Part shown: piece after piece, positions 47,160 to 56,800 of the stretch
Layout: the number at the start of each line of letters is the position of its first letter
How positions within the stretch are numbered: the first letter of the stretch is position 1
NCBI RefSeq assembly: GCF_013404085.1
Contig: NZ_JABFHO010000001.1
Span: forward strand, 62,001 to 126,000
Length of the DNA: 64,000 nucleotides
Reading direction: 5' to 3'
Source of the DNA: Winogradskyella helgolandensis
Lineage (GTDB): Bacteria; Bacteroidota; Bacteroidia; Flavobacteriales; Flavobacteriaceae
Program-made: the position numbers and the translations under genes
Notes under the pieces: model-generated
Database searches by the model: none
What the model saw: only the letters and a program-made list of their open reading frames with translations
Told to the model about the DNA's origin: nothing

Positions 47160-47191
47160 TCCACTTTTTAAGAAAGTATTTAAAAAGTGGA
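47160..47191 (-). other. Intercistronic hairpin, PKD gene to T9SS gene
   Basis: TCCACTTTTTAA (47160-47171) and TTAAAAAGTGGA (47180-47191) form a perfect 12-bp stem with an 8-base loop. There is no clear T run on the transcribed strand; a T run lies on the plus side at 47193-47198. It is likely an mRNA-processing or partial-termination hairpin. Confidence 0.6.
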
Positions 47192-47204
47192 ATTTTTTCA
47201 TTCT

Positions 47205-48353
47205 CTAATCATTTTTCACAATAGTAAAGTCATCATAATAAGATTGCTCAGAAGCTTCAATTTTATTGGTCATGAAAAACACAATTTGGCTACTGCTACC
47301 TGTATCAAATGTAATAGATCCCTCTACCCAATCTCCTGTTGAACTTCCCGTTGAATCATCATAAGTTTGAGAGGCAATTATTTTTTCTTCAACATCAATA
47401 AATTCAGGTAAATCAAAATGATCTTCATAAATATTAACATAAGTCTGAGAACCCGTATCCGGAGTATGCTTCATCCAAAAAGTTATTGTGTAACTTGCAT
47501 TTGGTGATACAACTATATCTTGGTACAACCAGCGTCTTGGCTTAGTAGACGTATTATTTGTTGTTAAATTCGCTGAGTAACTACCATCAACCGTATGATT
47601 ATTACTACTAGTCGCTTTTGCAAAATAATCTGAATCACCATAGAAATCATCGGCTGCAGCTTCTAATGTTGTGTTTCTCCATGCCGTTCTATTATCATCT
47701 TTATTCGGCTCATCATCCCAAGTGCCGTTGTTTATTTTAAGTTCGGTAGCAACAAAAACATCGTCTACTAATTCACCTGATCCTAATGGCCCAGATGCTG
47801 TTAATGTTACTACATACATACCCGCTTCAGCATAAGTATGTGTTGGACTAGCTTCATTTGATTGGTTTCCATCACCAAAATCCCAAGTAAATGTATCAGC
47901 ATCATTTAGGCTCGTTAAGTTTTCAAAACTTGCAACAAGATTATCTGTAGTTAGATTATATAATGGAACTGGAATTCCTGGTGGAATAACTTCTTCAACA
48001 GTAACATCCTGAACGATTTGATCTACACCACCATTTGGTCCAACAGCACTTAAAGCGATTGTAAACGTTCCGTCTGACCCATAAGTAAAGATTGGATTTT
48101 CTTCTTCTGAGATAGGTGCACCTACTTCTCCAAAATTCCAATAATATTGATCTGCGTTTGTTGATGTATTCGTAATTGTGACTACTCTATTATCATCTGT
48201 AGTATATGTAAAAGATGCTTCAGGCCCTGTAGCATCATCTTTATCACAAGATGTCGTTACAAGACATATTCCAATTACAAAAAAAAGCGACATTAAAACT
48301 TTATTAAATAACATTGCCTTTTTTAGTCTAAAAAAATTTTTCATTGCTTTCAT
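47205..48353 (-). CDS. PKD-domain surface lipoprotein, probable glycan binder
   Basis: The 382-residue lipoprotein has a lipobox with Cys36 (GICLVTTSCDKDD), two PKD domains (about 45-125 and 130-205) with the signatures YYWNFGEVG and TWDFGDGNQSNEASPTHTY, and a C-terminal beta-sandwich module of about 175 residues with the pattern WLYQDIVVSPNASYTITFWM. This layout matches surface glycan-binding proteins of PULs. The N-terminus is long, so a later start (ATG at codon 4 or 14) is possible. Ligand and fold are not known from sequence. Confidence 0.82.
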   Translation of the reverse strand: MKAMKNFFRLKKAMLFNKVLMSLFFVIGICLVTTSCDKDDATGPEASFTYTTDDNRVVTITNTSTNADQYYWNFGEVGAPISEEENPIFTYGSDGTFTIALSAVGPNGGVDQIVQDVTVEEVIPPGIPVPLYNLTTDNLVASFENLTSLNDADTFTWDFGDGNQSNEASPTHTYAEAGMYVVTLTASGPLGSGELVDDVFVATELKINNGTWDDEPNKDDNRTAWRNTTLEAAADDFYGDSDYFAKATSSNNHTVDGSYSANLTTNNTSTKPRRWLYQDIVVSPNASYTITFWMKHTPDTGSQTYVNIYEDHFDLPEFIDVEEKIIASQTYDDSTGSSTGDWVEGSITFDTGSSSQIVFFMTNKIEASEQSYYDDFTIVKND

Positions 48354-48395
48354 TGTTTTATAATTTTAGTTTGTTGTTTATTCAGTTTATAGAGA

Positions 48396-50204
48396 TTATA
48401 TCTTTTCTAGCCTATAGATTAATGTTTGAGTCTTTAAATTTGAGATTAATTCTCCCCATTTTAAAAACACAGAATTATGTAATTTTCTACTCGCTATTTT
48501 TTCTCCTGTTAATGTGTAAAGGGTAATTTCCCAAGAGCCTTCAGGCGTTTTAAACCCATTTTTATCCGTAATTACAACCACACCAGATTTTGAGTTATGA
48601 TAATTATTAGCCGTTAGATCGGAAACTGATAATGGAAGATTATTTAGATTTAAATTTAATCCTGCTACCGTACTGATACCATCGCTAAACACATGTTCTC
48701 TTCCGTAGAAATATTGATTACTAGGGGTTTTCTCTTTTATTACGGAAGCAGATACGGCAAAAAGATCATTGCTTCCTGGTTTTACTACTGTTCTTACAAC
48801 AGTGGTTTCTTGGCCTGCATTTAATATTAAATAATTCTCTTCTTCAAGATTTGAAAAACGTTGACTTCCATTACCTGCATCTCCATGAATAGACCAAAAG
48901 AACTCTTTATCTAAAACACTTTTATTATTAAATTGAAACGTAATGGTATAATCTACTGGAGTCTCAACAATAGTTACCCCTATGTCATGTTCATCAGTAG
49001 AATGAAAACGATTGTTTGTTGAAATTTCATCAATTAATATATCCTTATAGATGTAGTATAAAAATTTCTTATCACCATAAAAATCATAGTGCCCTCTTTG
49101 TTTTATAGCGCTACTAATTGGTAGGTCGGTATCATTATCTTGCACTGTAAACAGCATAAAACCTATAAGATTTCCTAATGCTTTAGATTTTTGCCACATG
49201 ATTTGTAAATTGGCACCACCTTCATGGTTCTCATAATTGGCTGCAGCAACACTACTTGAGTTTGCATCCCTATCATATGAAGCCCCTGTTTCACCAATGT
49301 ACCAGCCACGATTGCTATTTACACTATAGCCTCTTCTGTTAACAATTCTGTTGTAATAAGAATTTTCTTTTAACATGGCATCTGTTGAGATATATAGATT
49401 AAACCCTAACAAATCGAAATTTTCAAACACGTTCCCATCTGTGTTGTCTAAATCTTCAAGTTCCTCATATATATTAACAGAAATTCCATTACCAGAATCT
49501 TTAGCATCTCCTGTATGAGACACTAATTTACCTGGCGCGTATGTGTTATGAATAGCATCTGCAACAGCATTCATAAAATCCTCAATCCCTTGAGCTCCTA
49601 CCTCATTATACCAAGACGCATATTTTGAAGAAACATTAAACTCGTGAAAAATTAAATACCCCATTAAATACTGACTTCCATTTGGGCCAGCTGCATCATT
49701 TATAGTCGCAATTAAGCTTGCAACACTCCCTGGGTGAGAAATATCACTGATGGCTCTCGCAAAAGATGCTGCGTCATTTGTTGGTAAATCATCCGAAAGC
49801 GTTGATATATTATCTTCTGGTGATATTTGCACCATGTAATGCATCGCTTTATTGGGGTCACCACCATCAGGATTAGCTACATTCCATTCCTCAATCCATT
49901 TGATTAAATTAGCATAATTATCAAAATATTGATTTCCCCAACTACTTTCATCCGGACTCCCGTAAATACGCAAGGTATTAACTCCAATAGCACTTAATTC
50001 AGAGAGCTTTTCTTTTACTAAAATTTCATTAGTAGTTTGAGTCCCATCTGTAAATGGTGTTGCTTTAGCCCAAGATTGCCCGTTTAAAAAGAAAGGCATA
50101 CCATCTCTGTACATACCATTTGCATCTACAGTCCAAGTATAATCTTGAGAAAATGTATTAAATGATGTAAATATTATTATAATTAAAATTAGATGCTTTT
50201 TCAT
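48396..50204 (-). CDS. Putative secreted TIM-barrel glycoside hydrolase (602 aa)
   Basis: It has a signal peptide (MKKHLILIIIIFTSFNTFSQ) and a barrel-like region of about 380 residues opening with a GH5/GH2-like pattern (GMPFFLNGQSWAKATPF, LSAIGVNTLRIYG). Candidate catalytic glutamates are Glu188 in YLIFHEFN (strand 4) and Glu305 in WYIGETG (strand 7). After this come two beta-sandwich-like regions, and the last 60 residues (TLYTLTGEKIASRKLHNS) look like an odd, eroded sorting domain. I cannot place it in a numbered GH family. Context suggests it acts on the PUL substrate. Confidence 0.68.
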   Translation of the reverse strand: MKKHLILIIIIFTSFNTFSQDYTWTVDANGMYRDGMPFFLNGQSWAKATPFTDGTQTTNEILVKEKLSELSAIGVNTLRIYGSPDESSWGNQYFDNYANLIKWIEEWNVANPDGGDPNKAMHYMVQISPEDNISTLSDDLPTNDAASFARAISDISHPGSVASLIATINDAAGPNGSQYLMGYLIFHEFNVSSKYASWYNEVGAQGIEDFMNAVADAIHNTYAPGKLVSHTGDAKDSGNGISVNIYEELEDLDNTDGNVFENFDLLGFNLYISTDAMLKENSYYNRIVNRRGYSVNSNRGWYIGETGASYDRDANSSSVAAANYENHEGGANLQIMWQKSKALGNLIGFMLFTVQDNDTDLPISSAIKQRGHYDFYGDKKFLYYIYKDILIDEISTNNRFHSTDEHDIGVTIVETPVDYTITFQFNNKSVLDKEFFWSIHGDAGNGSQRFSNLEEENYLILNAGQETTVVRTVVKPGSNDLFAVSASVIKEKTPSNQYFYGREHVFSDGISTVAGLNLNLNNLPLSVSDLTANNYHNSKSGVVVITDKNGFKTPEGSWEITLYTLTGEKIASRKLHNSVFLKWGELISNLKTQTLIYRLEKI

Positions 50205-50213
50205 TTTTAGTGT

Positions 50214-51446
50214 TTAATTTTTAGATTTAATGTTCTTAGTTTTAGATTTTTCTAAAAGATTATAAAAGTACTCTTGCGCCCAACCATATGATCCATCTGG
50301 ACGTATTAACCAATTACCAGCTAGCTCTTCTGCTTTAAGTACTCTATCTTGTTTTTTTGATCCTGTTTTTGTATCATTAGAATACAACTCCCAATAAAAT
50401 ATGTAGGGTATGTTTTGTACCAAATACACTCCCATAATCACATCTGTAAAATTCTGAACATATGCTTTGGTTCTGTTGTTTCTATTTTCGTGTTCATTTA
50501 TTTCGCCAATAAACACAAACTTCTCACCTTTCATATAAGGTGTAGGATTCATATAATGTCTTAAATAATCAATTCCTTTATACATTTTAATACCGTCGGC
50601 AGATTTTCCGTCGTAAGCAGACCATGCGACCATGTCTATTTCTACATTAGGCAACACACTGGTTGTAATTGAAGGCATGCTATAAAGAATACCATCATAA
50701 ACTTTATTAACCTCAACAGCATTGTAAACTTTACATTTTGAATTGCTAAATTCTTTTCTTGCGCGACTTACCCCTTTCTGACGTGCTTTAATCCAGTCAA
50801 TCATGTTTTTAACTCTTACTGGTGCATTTGGTGAAACGGAATCTTTTCTCCATTGACTTTTAGCACTTGTACCACCTCGTAACATCCAATCTCCTTCCCA
50901 GTTTGATAGTATAAAAGACACATCTCTATCTTTATATTTATTAAGAAAATGCGCTGTTAAATCGTAAAATTCTTTTTCTACACGGTTTAAGTTTTCAGTT
51001 TGATCTTCTGTCGATGCTCCTGCATAACCATCTTTTATATTTAAAGCGAAAACTTTGAAAGGCATATTAAAAACCTCATCATAGTATTTGTGAGTAGCCA
51101 ATTCTTTTAAGGTCATGGTTTTGGTTAAATTCCATTCCGAATTGTATTTATAGCCATGTGCTTGTCCGTCTGCTTTATAAAACCATAGTTTTAAAATACC
51201 ATATCCTAAATCATGCATTTTTTCAGCACCTTCAATAATGAAAGGTTTGTCCGTTAAATGATATTGTCCATTAACATGAGTTGCTCCTAATTTATATTTT
51301 AAATCAGCTGGAATTTCTCCACCTTTTGATGGTCTATGCTTTTCAATTAATTCTAGAATCTGCTCATCTGATAAATTTTTAGACACAAAATCTTGTGCAT
51401 TAACATAATGCATAAAAAAGAACGCTATAAAAATTATATTCCTCAT
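50214..51446 (-). CDS. Putative TIM-barrel glycoside hydrolase, unclassified (410 aa)
   Basis: A signal peptide (IIFIAFFFMHYVNAQ) precedes about 390 residues with the pattern of an (alpha/beta)8 barrel of clan GH-A type: LGYGILKLWFY (strand 2), FILSNWEGDW with Glu184 (strand 4), DMVAWSAYDG (strand 6), VFIGEINEHE with Glu315 (strand 7) and YIFYWELYSND (strand 8). Glu184 and Glu315 are the expected acid/base and nucleophile. I recognise no numbered GH family. It is one base from manA and 9 bp from the 602-aa enzyme gene, so it is surely part of the PUL transcript. Confidence 0.65.
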   Translation of the reverse strand: MRNIIFIAFFFMHYVNAQDFVSKNLSDEQILELIEKHRPSKGGEIPADLKYKLGATHVNGQYHLTDKPFIIEGAEKMHDLGYGILKLWFYKADGQAHGYKYNSEWNLTKTMTLKELATHKYYDEVFNMPFKVFALNIKDGYAGASTEDQTENLNRVEKEFYDLTAHFLNKYKDRDVSFILSNWEGDWMLRGGTSAKSQWRKDSVSPNAPVRVKNMIDWIKARQKGVSRARKEFSNSKCKVYNAVEVNKVYDGILYSMPSITTSVLPNVEIDMVAWSAYDGKSADGIKMYKGIDYLRHYMNPTPYMKGEKFVFIGEINEHENRNNRTKAYVQNFTDVIMGVYLVQNIPYIFYWELYSNDTKTGSKKQDRVLKAEELAGNWLIRPDGSYGWAQEYFYNLLEKSKTKNIKSKN

Positions 51447-51447
51447 A

Positions 51448-52539
51448 TTAGCTTGGTGGATAACACAATAATATCTTCGATTCTATATGCGATTTAAAAG
51501 TGACTTCTTTAATTGCGGCAGATAAGAATATTTCATCTCCTTGTTTAAAACTAAATTCTTGACCATTACACTCCATAGAACCTTCGCCAGAGTATATAAC
51601 GGCCACATAAAAAGCGTCATTTCCTTTTATAGTGTATTCTCCATCTAAATCGAGTTCTTTTAGTCCAAAACATTCTGTATGCGTTTCGTTAAAAATTGAT
51701 TTTAAATTGTGAGTCGCTGAACTATCAATAACTTTTGGTTCAACCTTCCAACGTTTCATAGCTTCTTCATAAGAATAATTGTCGTAATGAAAGCAATCTA
51801 ACATCGTTTCTTCTCCAACTCCTTGATGTATTAATTCATCAGAAATTTTCAAACCTTTAGGTGTTACTTTTTCAACGCGCATGGTATAATCAGTAGGTTC
51901 TTGAACTTCCATTAAAAAACAACCACTTCCAATAGCATGAGGAACGCCTCCATAAATCATAAAAGCATCACCTGGATTCACTTCTATTTTATGCAGGCAA
52001 TTAAGCATACCTTCAATATCTTGACTTAAAAAATAGCCTTTCCATTGTTCGCGAGTGACACCTTCTTTAAAGCCCATGTAAACAACACTTTTCTCTCCGT
52101 CTATTTCACGCTTATTCAATACATACCAAGATTCTGTTTTACCAAAATTTGAATTAAGTATATTTTTCGCATATGCTTTATCTGGATGCACTTGAATTGT
52201 CAACCTTTCATTTGAATCTAGCATCTTGATTAAAACACCTGTTGTTCCATGTTTTTTAGCAAGTTTCTCTCCTAAAAAAAGTTCTTTGTTCGAATCGACT
52301 AATTCTTTAAGTGATTTTAAACCAAGATGCGTATTCAACATTGAAAGCCCTTCATCTTCAGGACGTCCTTTCCCTCTCGCAGTAATTGTAGACATAATCC
52401 ATTCTTCTGGCATGTCTCCATCAACCTCTCGAGGACTTTTTTTCCATTTATCTATTAGTGCACCTCCACCGTACGTGCGCCAAACTCTATTGTTTTGTTG
52501 TTTTAAAGGTATGTATGCTAACTTTTGTAAATCTTCCAT
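51448..52539 (-). CDS. manA: Mannose-6-phosphate isomerase, class I (ManA type)
   Basis: ManA converts mannose-6-phosphate to fructose-6-phosphate in the cytoplasm. The 363-residue cupin protein has the zinc ligands Gln116 and His118 in LTIQVHPDKAY, Glu136 in GKTESWYV and His201 in GGVPHAIGSGCF, plus the downstream EVQEPTDYTMR segment with catalytic Arg221. There is no signal peptide. It lies 4 bp after the Nramp-like gene and 1 bp before the next enzyme gene. It shows that mannose is a product of this PUL. Confidence 0.93.
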   Translation of the reverse strand: MEDLQKLAYIPLKQQNNRVWRTYGGGALIDKWKKSPREVDGDMPEEWIMSTITARGKGRPEDEGLSMLNTHLGLKSLKELVDSNKELFLGEKLAKKHGTTGVLIKMLDSNERLTIQVHPDKAYAKNILNSNFGKTESWYVLNKREIDGEKSVVYMGFKEGVTREQWKGYFLSQDIEGMLNCLHKIEVNPGDAFMIYGGVPHAIGSGCFLMEVQEPTDYTMRVEKVTPKGLKISDELIHQGVGEETMLDCFHYDNYSYEEAMKRWKVEPKVIDSSATHNLKSIFNETHTECFGLKELDLDGEYTIKGNDAFYVAVIYSGEGSMECNGQEFSFKQGDEIFLSAAIKEVTFKSHIESKILLCYPPS

Positions 52540-52543
52540 TATT

Positions 52544-53797
52544 TTAATTTATAAGTTGAATAACTCCAGTAACTCCTACAACAGAAGTATATATTGAAAA
52601 CAATAATATCAGAGTTAAAAAAACATTTTCTAATGGTTTGTTTTTGTGACTTCCCATTAGATCAGCTCTATTACTCAAATACAAAATACCCAAAACAGTT
52701 ACTGGTAAAATCACTGCATTGAACACTTGAGAAACCACCATTACAAATACAGGTTGTGCATTAAACACAGGCACGACTAAGCCTAATAAAGAAATTAAAA
52801 GCACCATTACTCGGTATTTTGGTAATGTCATATCTCGTTTAGAATTATTATAATCACATAATAACCAAGGCAACATTAAAATATTTGGAAACTGAGATGA
52901 AACACCTGCTGAAATGATTCCAATAGCGAACACTGATGTTGCAAAACTTCCGGCTAGTGGCTCCAACAATCCTATCATTTGAGAGGCATTGGTTAATCCT
53001 ATTCCCTCAACATAGAGCGTTCCTGCTGCTGCTGCCATTATAGAAGCACTAATAACAAACATTAATGTAACTGATACAACAGCGTCATTTCTTTGTTTTT
53101 TTAAATCAGCTATTTTCCAACCGGCTTCTTTAACCAATGTTGTTCTAATAATAAATAAACCAGAAAAAACGGTTGTCCCTACTAAAGATGCAATAATTAA
53201 AAATGGACTTTTATCAGGATCTAAACCTTCTGGTATATTTGGTATAAGTCCTTTTAGAATATCTATTGGAGGGGGCATCATGATAAAAAAGTTAAGAAGA
53301 AAACTCGCTGACATAATTGCTACAATTACGGCTAATGCTCTTTCAAAAAACTGCGTTTTACCATTCCAAAAAATAAAATACACCAATGCAATAAAAGTGG
53401 CTGCAAAATATATAGGAGAAATACCTCCATCAACAACAGTTTTAGACCATTCGAAGCAAATATCAGCTACAATACCCATTACGCCCATTACACTTCCACA
53501 AACCCCAACTGTTAAAGCCACTATAAAAAATATACCCACCCCTGGATGTATATGTTTCCTAAAAGCTTGTAAAGCTGTTTCGCCTGTGACCAACGTATAT
53601 TTACCATACAAATTAATCATAAAATAGGTCGTTAAACAAGATGCAACGATTGTCCATAAGAGTGACATTCCGTAATCGGCTCCTGCTTTTGCCATTGTTG
53701 TTACACTACCTGTACCAATATTTAAACCAAGTAAAAAGATACCTGGAAGAAATAAGGCTAACCATTTTAAAAACTTACTTCGGAAGGTTTGTTTCAT
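52544..53797 (-). CDS. Nramp-fold membrane transporter lacking metal-binding motifs
   Basis: The 417-residue protein has about eleven hydrophobic segments and the overall order of the Nramp (MntH) family, beginning FLPGIFLLGLNIGTGSV. In metal-transporting Nramps helix 1 carries DPGN and helix 6 carries a MPH motif. Here the DPGN position reads GTGS (residues 28-31) and helix 6 reads GTTVFSGLFIIR (about 205-215), so the Asp, Asn and Met/His metal ligands are missing. It is the only inner-membrane transporter in the PUL, 19 bp after the GH2 gene and 4 bp before manA. I infer a non-metal substrate, possibly a sugar. Confidence 0.8.
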   Translation of the reverse strand: MKQTFRSKFLKWLALFLPGIFLLGLNIGTGSVTTMAKAGADYGMSLLWTIVASCLTTYFMINLYGKYTLVTGETALQAFRKHIHPGVGIFFIVALTVGVCGSVMGVMGIVADICFEWSKTVVDGGISPIYFAATFIALVYFIFWNGKTQFFERALAVIVAIMSASFLLNFFIMMPPPIDILKGLIPNIPEGLDPDKSPFLIIASLVGTTVFSGLFIIRTTLVKEAGWKIADLKKQRNDAVVSVTLMFVISASIMAAAAGTLYVEGIGLTNASQMIGLLEPLAGSFATSVFAIGIISAGVSSQFPNILMLPWLLCDYNNSKRDMTLPKYRVMVLLISLLGLVVPVFNAQPVFVMVVSQVFNAVILPVTVLGILYLSNRADLMGSHKNKPLENVFLTLILLFSIYTSVVGVTGVIQLIN

Positions 53798-53816
53798 AAT
53801 ATTCTTATTATTAGAA

Positions 53817-56800
53817 CTAGTTATTAATATCTAAAGCAATGGTTTTTGTATTCCAGCCTTCTAAATGCATTTCAACATTCTTATTCTTTAAGTACTTTTT
53901 ATCGACTTTTATATTGATTGTTTTTTCTTCGTTAGGAAGTAAAGACACATAATCATCATCAAAATGAACTGGAAGTATACTTTCTCCTGAGTTTTTATCT
54001 TTCAATTTGATTTTATTCAGTAAAGAAATCTTGCTAGACTTATTTGTTAATTTAATTTGTGCTGTATAAAAGGTACCTTCAACTGATTCTGTTATTTTTA
54101 AATCTATATCTGCCTTAGGCAAATCATTTAAGTCTAAACAGTTTTCATTTTTATTTTCTAACCAATAAAAATTATCACTTATTACTTTTCCTTTTTGTGT
54201 CAGTTCTAGTTTTAAATAAAGCACTTTATCAGCTGGAGTATGTACTAAAGGAAATGATGTTTTTACAGAAGTAGAAGCCACTGTAATGGGTGTTTCTTCA
54301 CTCCAAATAACATGTCCTTCATTATCAAATATGGTTGCTTTAATAGTTGCTTTTTTAATATCCTCTCTTGTATTATTGGCTACACGTATTTCGTTTCTAT
54401 CAATGTCCCAAAACGCATGAATATTTGAAGACCCTTTCTTAACTGCAAAGTAAGAAGCAGTATATTCTAAATAATGATCATATAACTGGCAAATTAAAGA
54501 TGGCCATGCCGATTGACTCATCCACAAAATCATACCACTACCTTGTTTTGATTGAAGTGTTTCAAACATCGCTTTGCCCGTTTCATAGTTTAATAATTGA
54601 GCTTTACTACTATAGTCTTCTGCACTTACTGCTGTGCCATATCGGCTTTCAATTGTATTGGTATATTTATGTGAACGTGAATCTTGGTAATTATGAACTG
54701 CCCACATATCACTAATTGGCCACAAGTCTTCTTCTGGCATCATTTTGCGTAAGCTTTCTATTTCTGGTATGGCAATAATTCCAAGTTCACTATGAAATGT
54801 TTCACCTCTTCTTTGAAAATACCATTCTGGTGACTTTACTTCGTAAGGGCCAAAACCACTTAAAGGAGCATCTGCAGAATTAGAAACATAATGGCGCGTA
54901 CCATCCAATAGTTCTGTTTCCTTTCTCATAGCTACATCGTATTCTAACAATGGGATACCTTCATTACGCCCACAGTAAAATGCTAAAGATGGATGTTTAC
55001 GAACCCATTTAATTTTATCGCGAGCATTTAGCATAAATAAATCTACATCTTTTGGGTTTGGACCGTTTTTTGGATTTGCTAACCAGAAATCATCAAAAAT
55101 TAAAACACCATACTTATCACAGGCCTCATAAAACTCTTCATGATTAGTCATACCAATCCAATTACGAATCATATTGAAGTTAGCTTCTTTATGTAGTTTA
55201 ACTCGCAAATCATAACCTTCTGCATCCATTCTCATCATGGCTTCTGGTAAGCCCCAGTTTCCACCTCTAAGTAAAATTCTAGTGTTATTGCAATAGATGA
55301 ATAAAACATTATCTTTTTCTATATACTCTAGTTCACGGATACCATACTTAATACTTTTTTCATCAGAAATTTTGTCATCTACTATAAATTCTAAATCTAA
55401 ATCCTCAAGATGTTGTTCACCATAGCCATTTGGCCACCAAAGTTTAGGATTCTTTATTGATAGTTTTGAAAATTTTGATTTATCAAATGTGACAGTTTTT
55501 GTTTCATTAGCGAGAATTGTGACAGGTAATTCTAAAGTTATTTTCCCTTCTAACTTTGCCACTAATTTTCCTGAAACCGCTTTAGAAGACGAGTTCTTAA
55601 GCTCTGTACTAATTGTTAAATCTGCCTTTTTAAGATTATCGTCAGGTAATTTTGTAGAAACCCATGGATCTTGTATGGTTACATCACCACCAACTTTAAA
55701 TTCAACATTGTTCCAAATACCATTATTTCTACCTCTTATAATTGGAAGCCAATTCCAACCCGCTGAAGCCAATGATGTAGGTCCATCAAGTCCCAACATA
55801 TCTCCATTTGATATTCTAGCTCCTAATGTCTTTTTAATTATTTTAAAAGTACCTGACACCCAATTTTCATTATGATGCACTAAAACAGCGATGGTATTAG
55901 GTTTATCTAAGTCTATAAAATCTGAAACTTCATATTCACCTCGAAGAAATCCACCTTCAATTTTCCCTAGGTGTTTTCCATTAATATATATGTCGGATTT
56001 CCAGTTAACACCAGCGAAATTCAAATAGATTTTTTTATTTGCTAATTCGGGTGAAAATGATACTTCGGTACGGTACCAAAAGTCATTACCAGAGAAAAAT
56101 TTATCAGAAATTTGATGCATATTGTCTCCATATAATGGATCTTGAACGGCACCAAAATTGTAATAATCGCCTAAAATAGTTCCTGGTACTTTAGCAGGAA
56201 TCCATTCTGTATCATCATAACCTGAAGCAGAAATTTGATCTTCATTATCATTAACCATTGCGGTAGATTGTACGCGCCAATTAGAATTATTTAACGACAG
56301 ATTATTTAATGAAATCTCACTTACTTCTGATGGTTTAAATCTATCATTACTATTACCTAGCACTTCAATTTCATTAATAGAACAACCACGTATAATATCA
56401 TTGACTTCAGAAATATCGATTCTTACGAACTGAGCTTCTTTTCCTTTAATGTCTAGTACTTGATCACCGCCAACACCTTCTGCTGTTGTATATATTTCGT
56501 CTATTGATCCATTAGAAATTAATGAGATTTTATATTTGATTGCAAAATTTACACCCCATTTTATTTTAAGTGTATTTATTGCTTGTTCTGAATCTAAATC
56601 AATTAAAATAAATTGACTTTTATCTTTGTAATGCGCCTCCCAATAAGTATCCTCATTACCATCAACAACTAGATGTCCTGCTTGATTAGCATCTATGGAT
56701 GAAGAGTGGGTAACAATTCTATATTTTGCTATATTAGTCTCTTGGGCAAACCCTTTCCATGTGAACATAATTGCTACTAGAATGAAAATATGGACCAATG

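Noticed and set aside
55489..55875. 128-codon plus-strand frame inside the GH2 gene
   Set aside because: It is antisense to conserved GH2 sequence and shows no domain, signal or start context.
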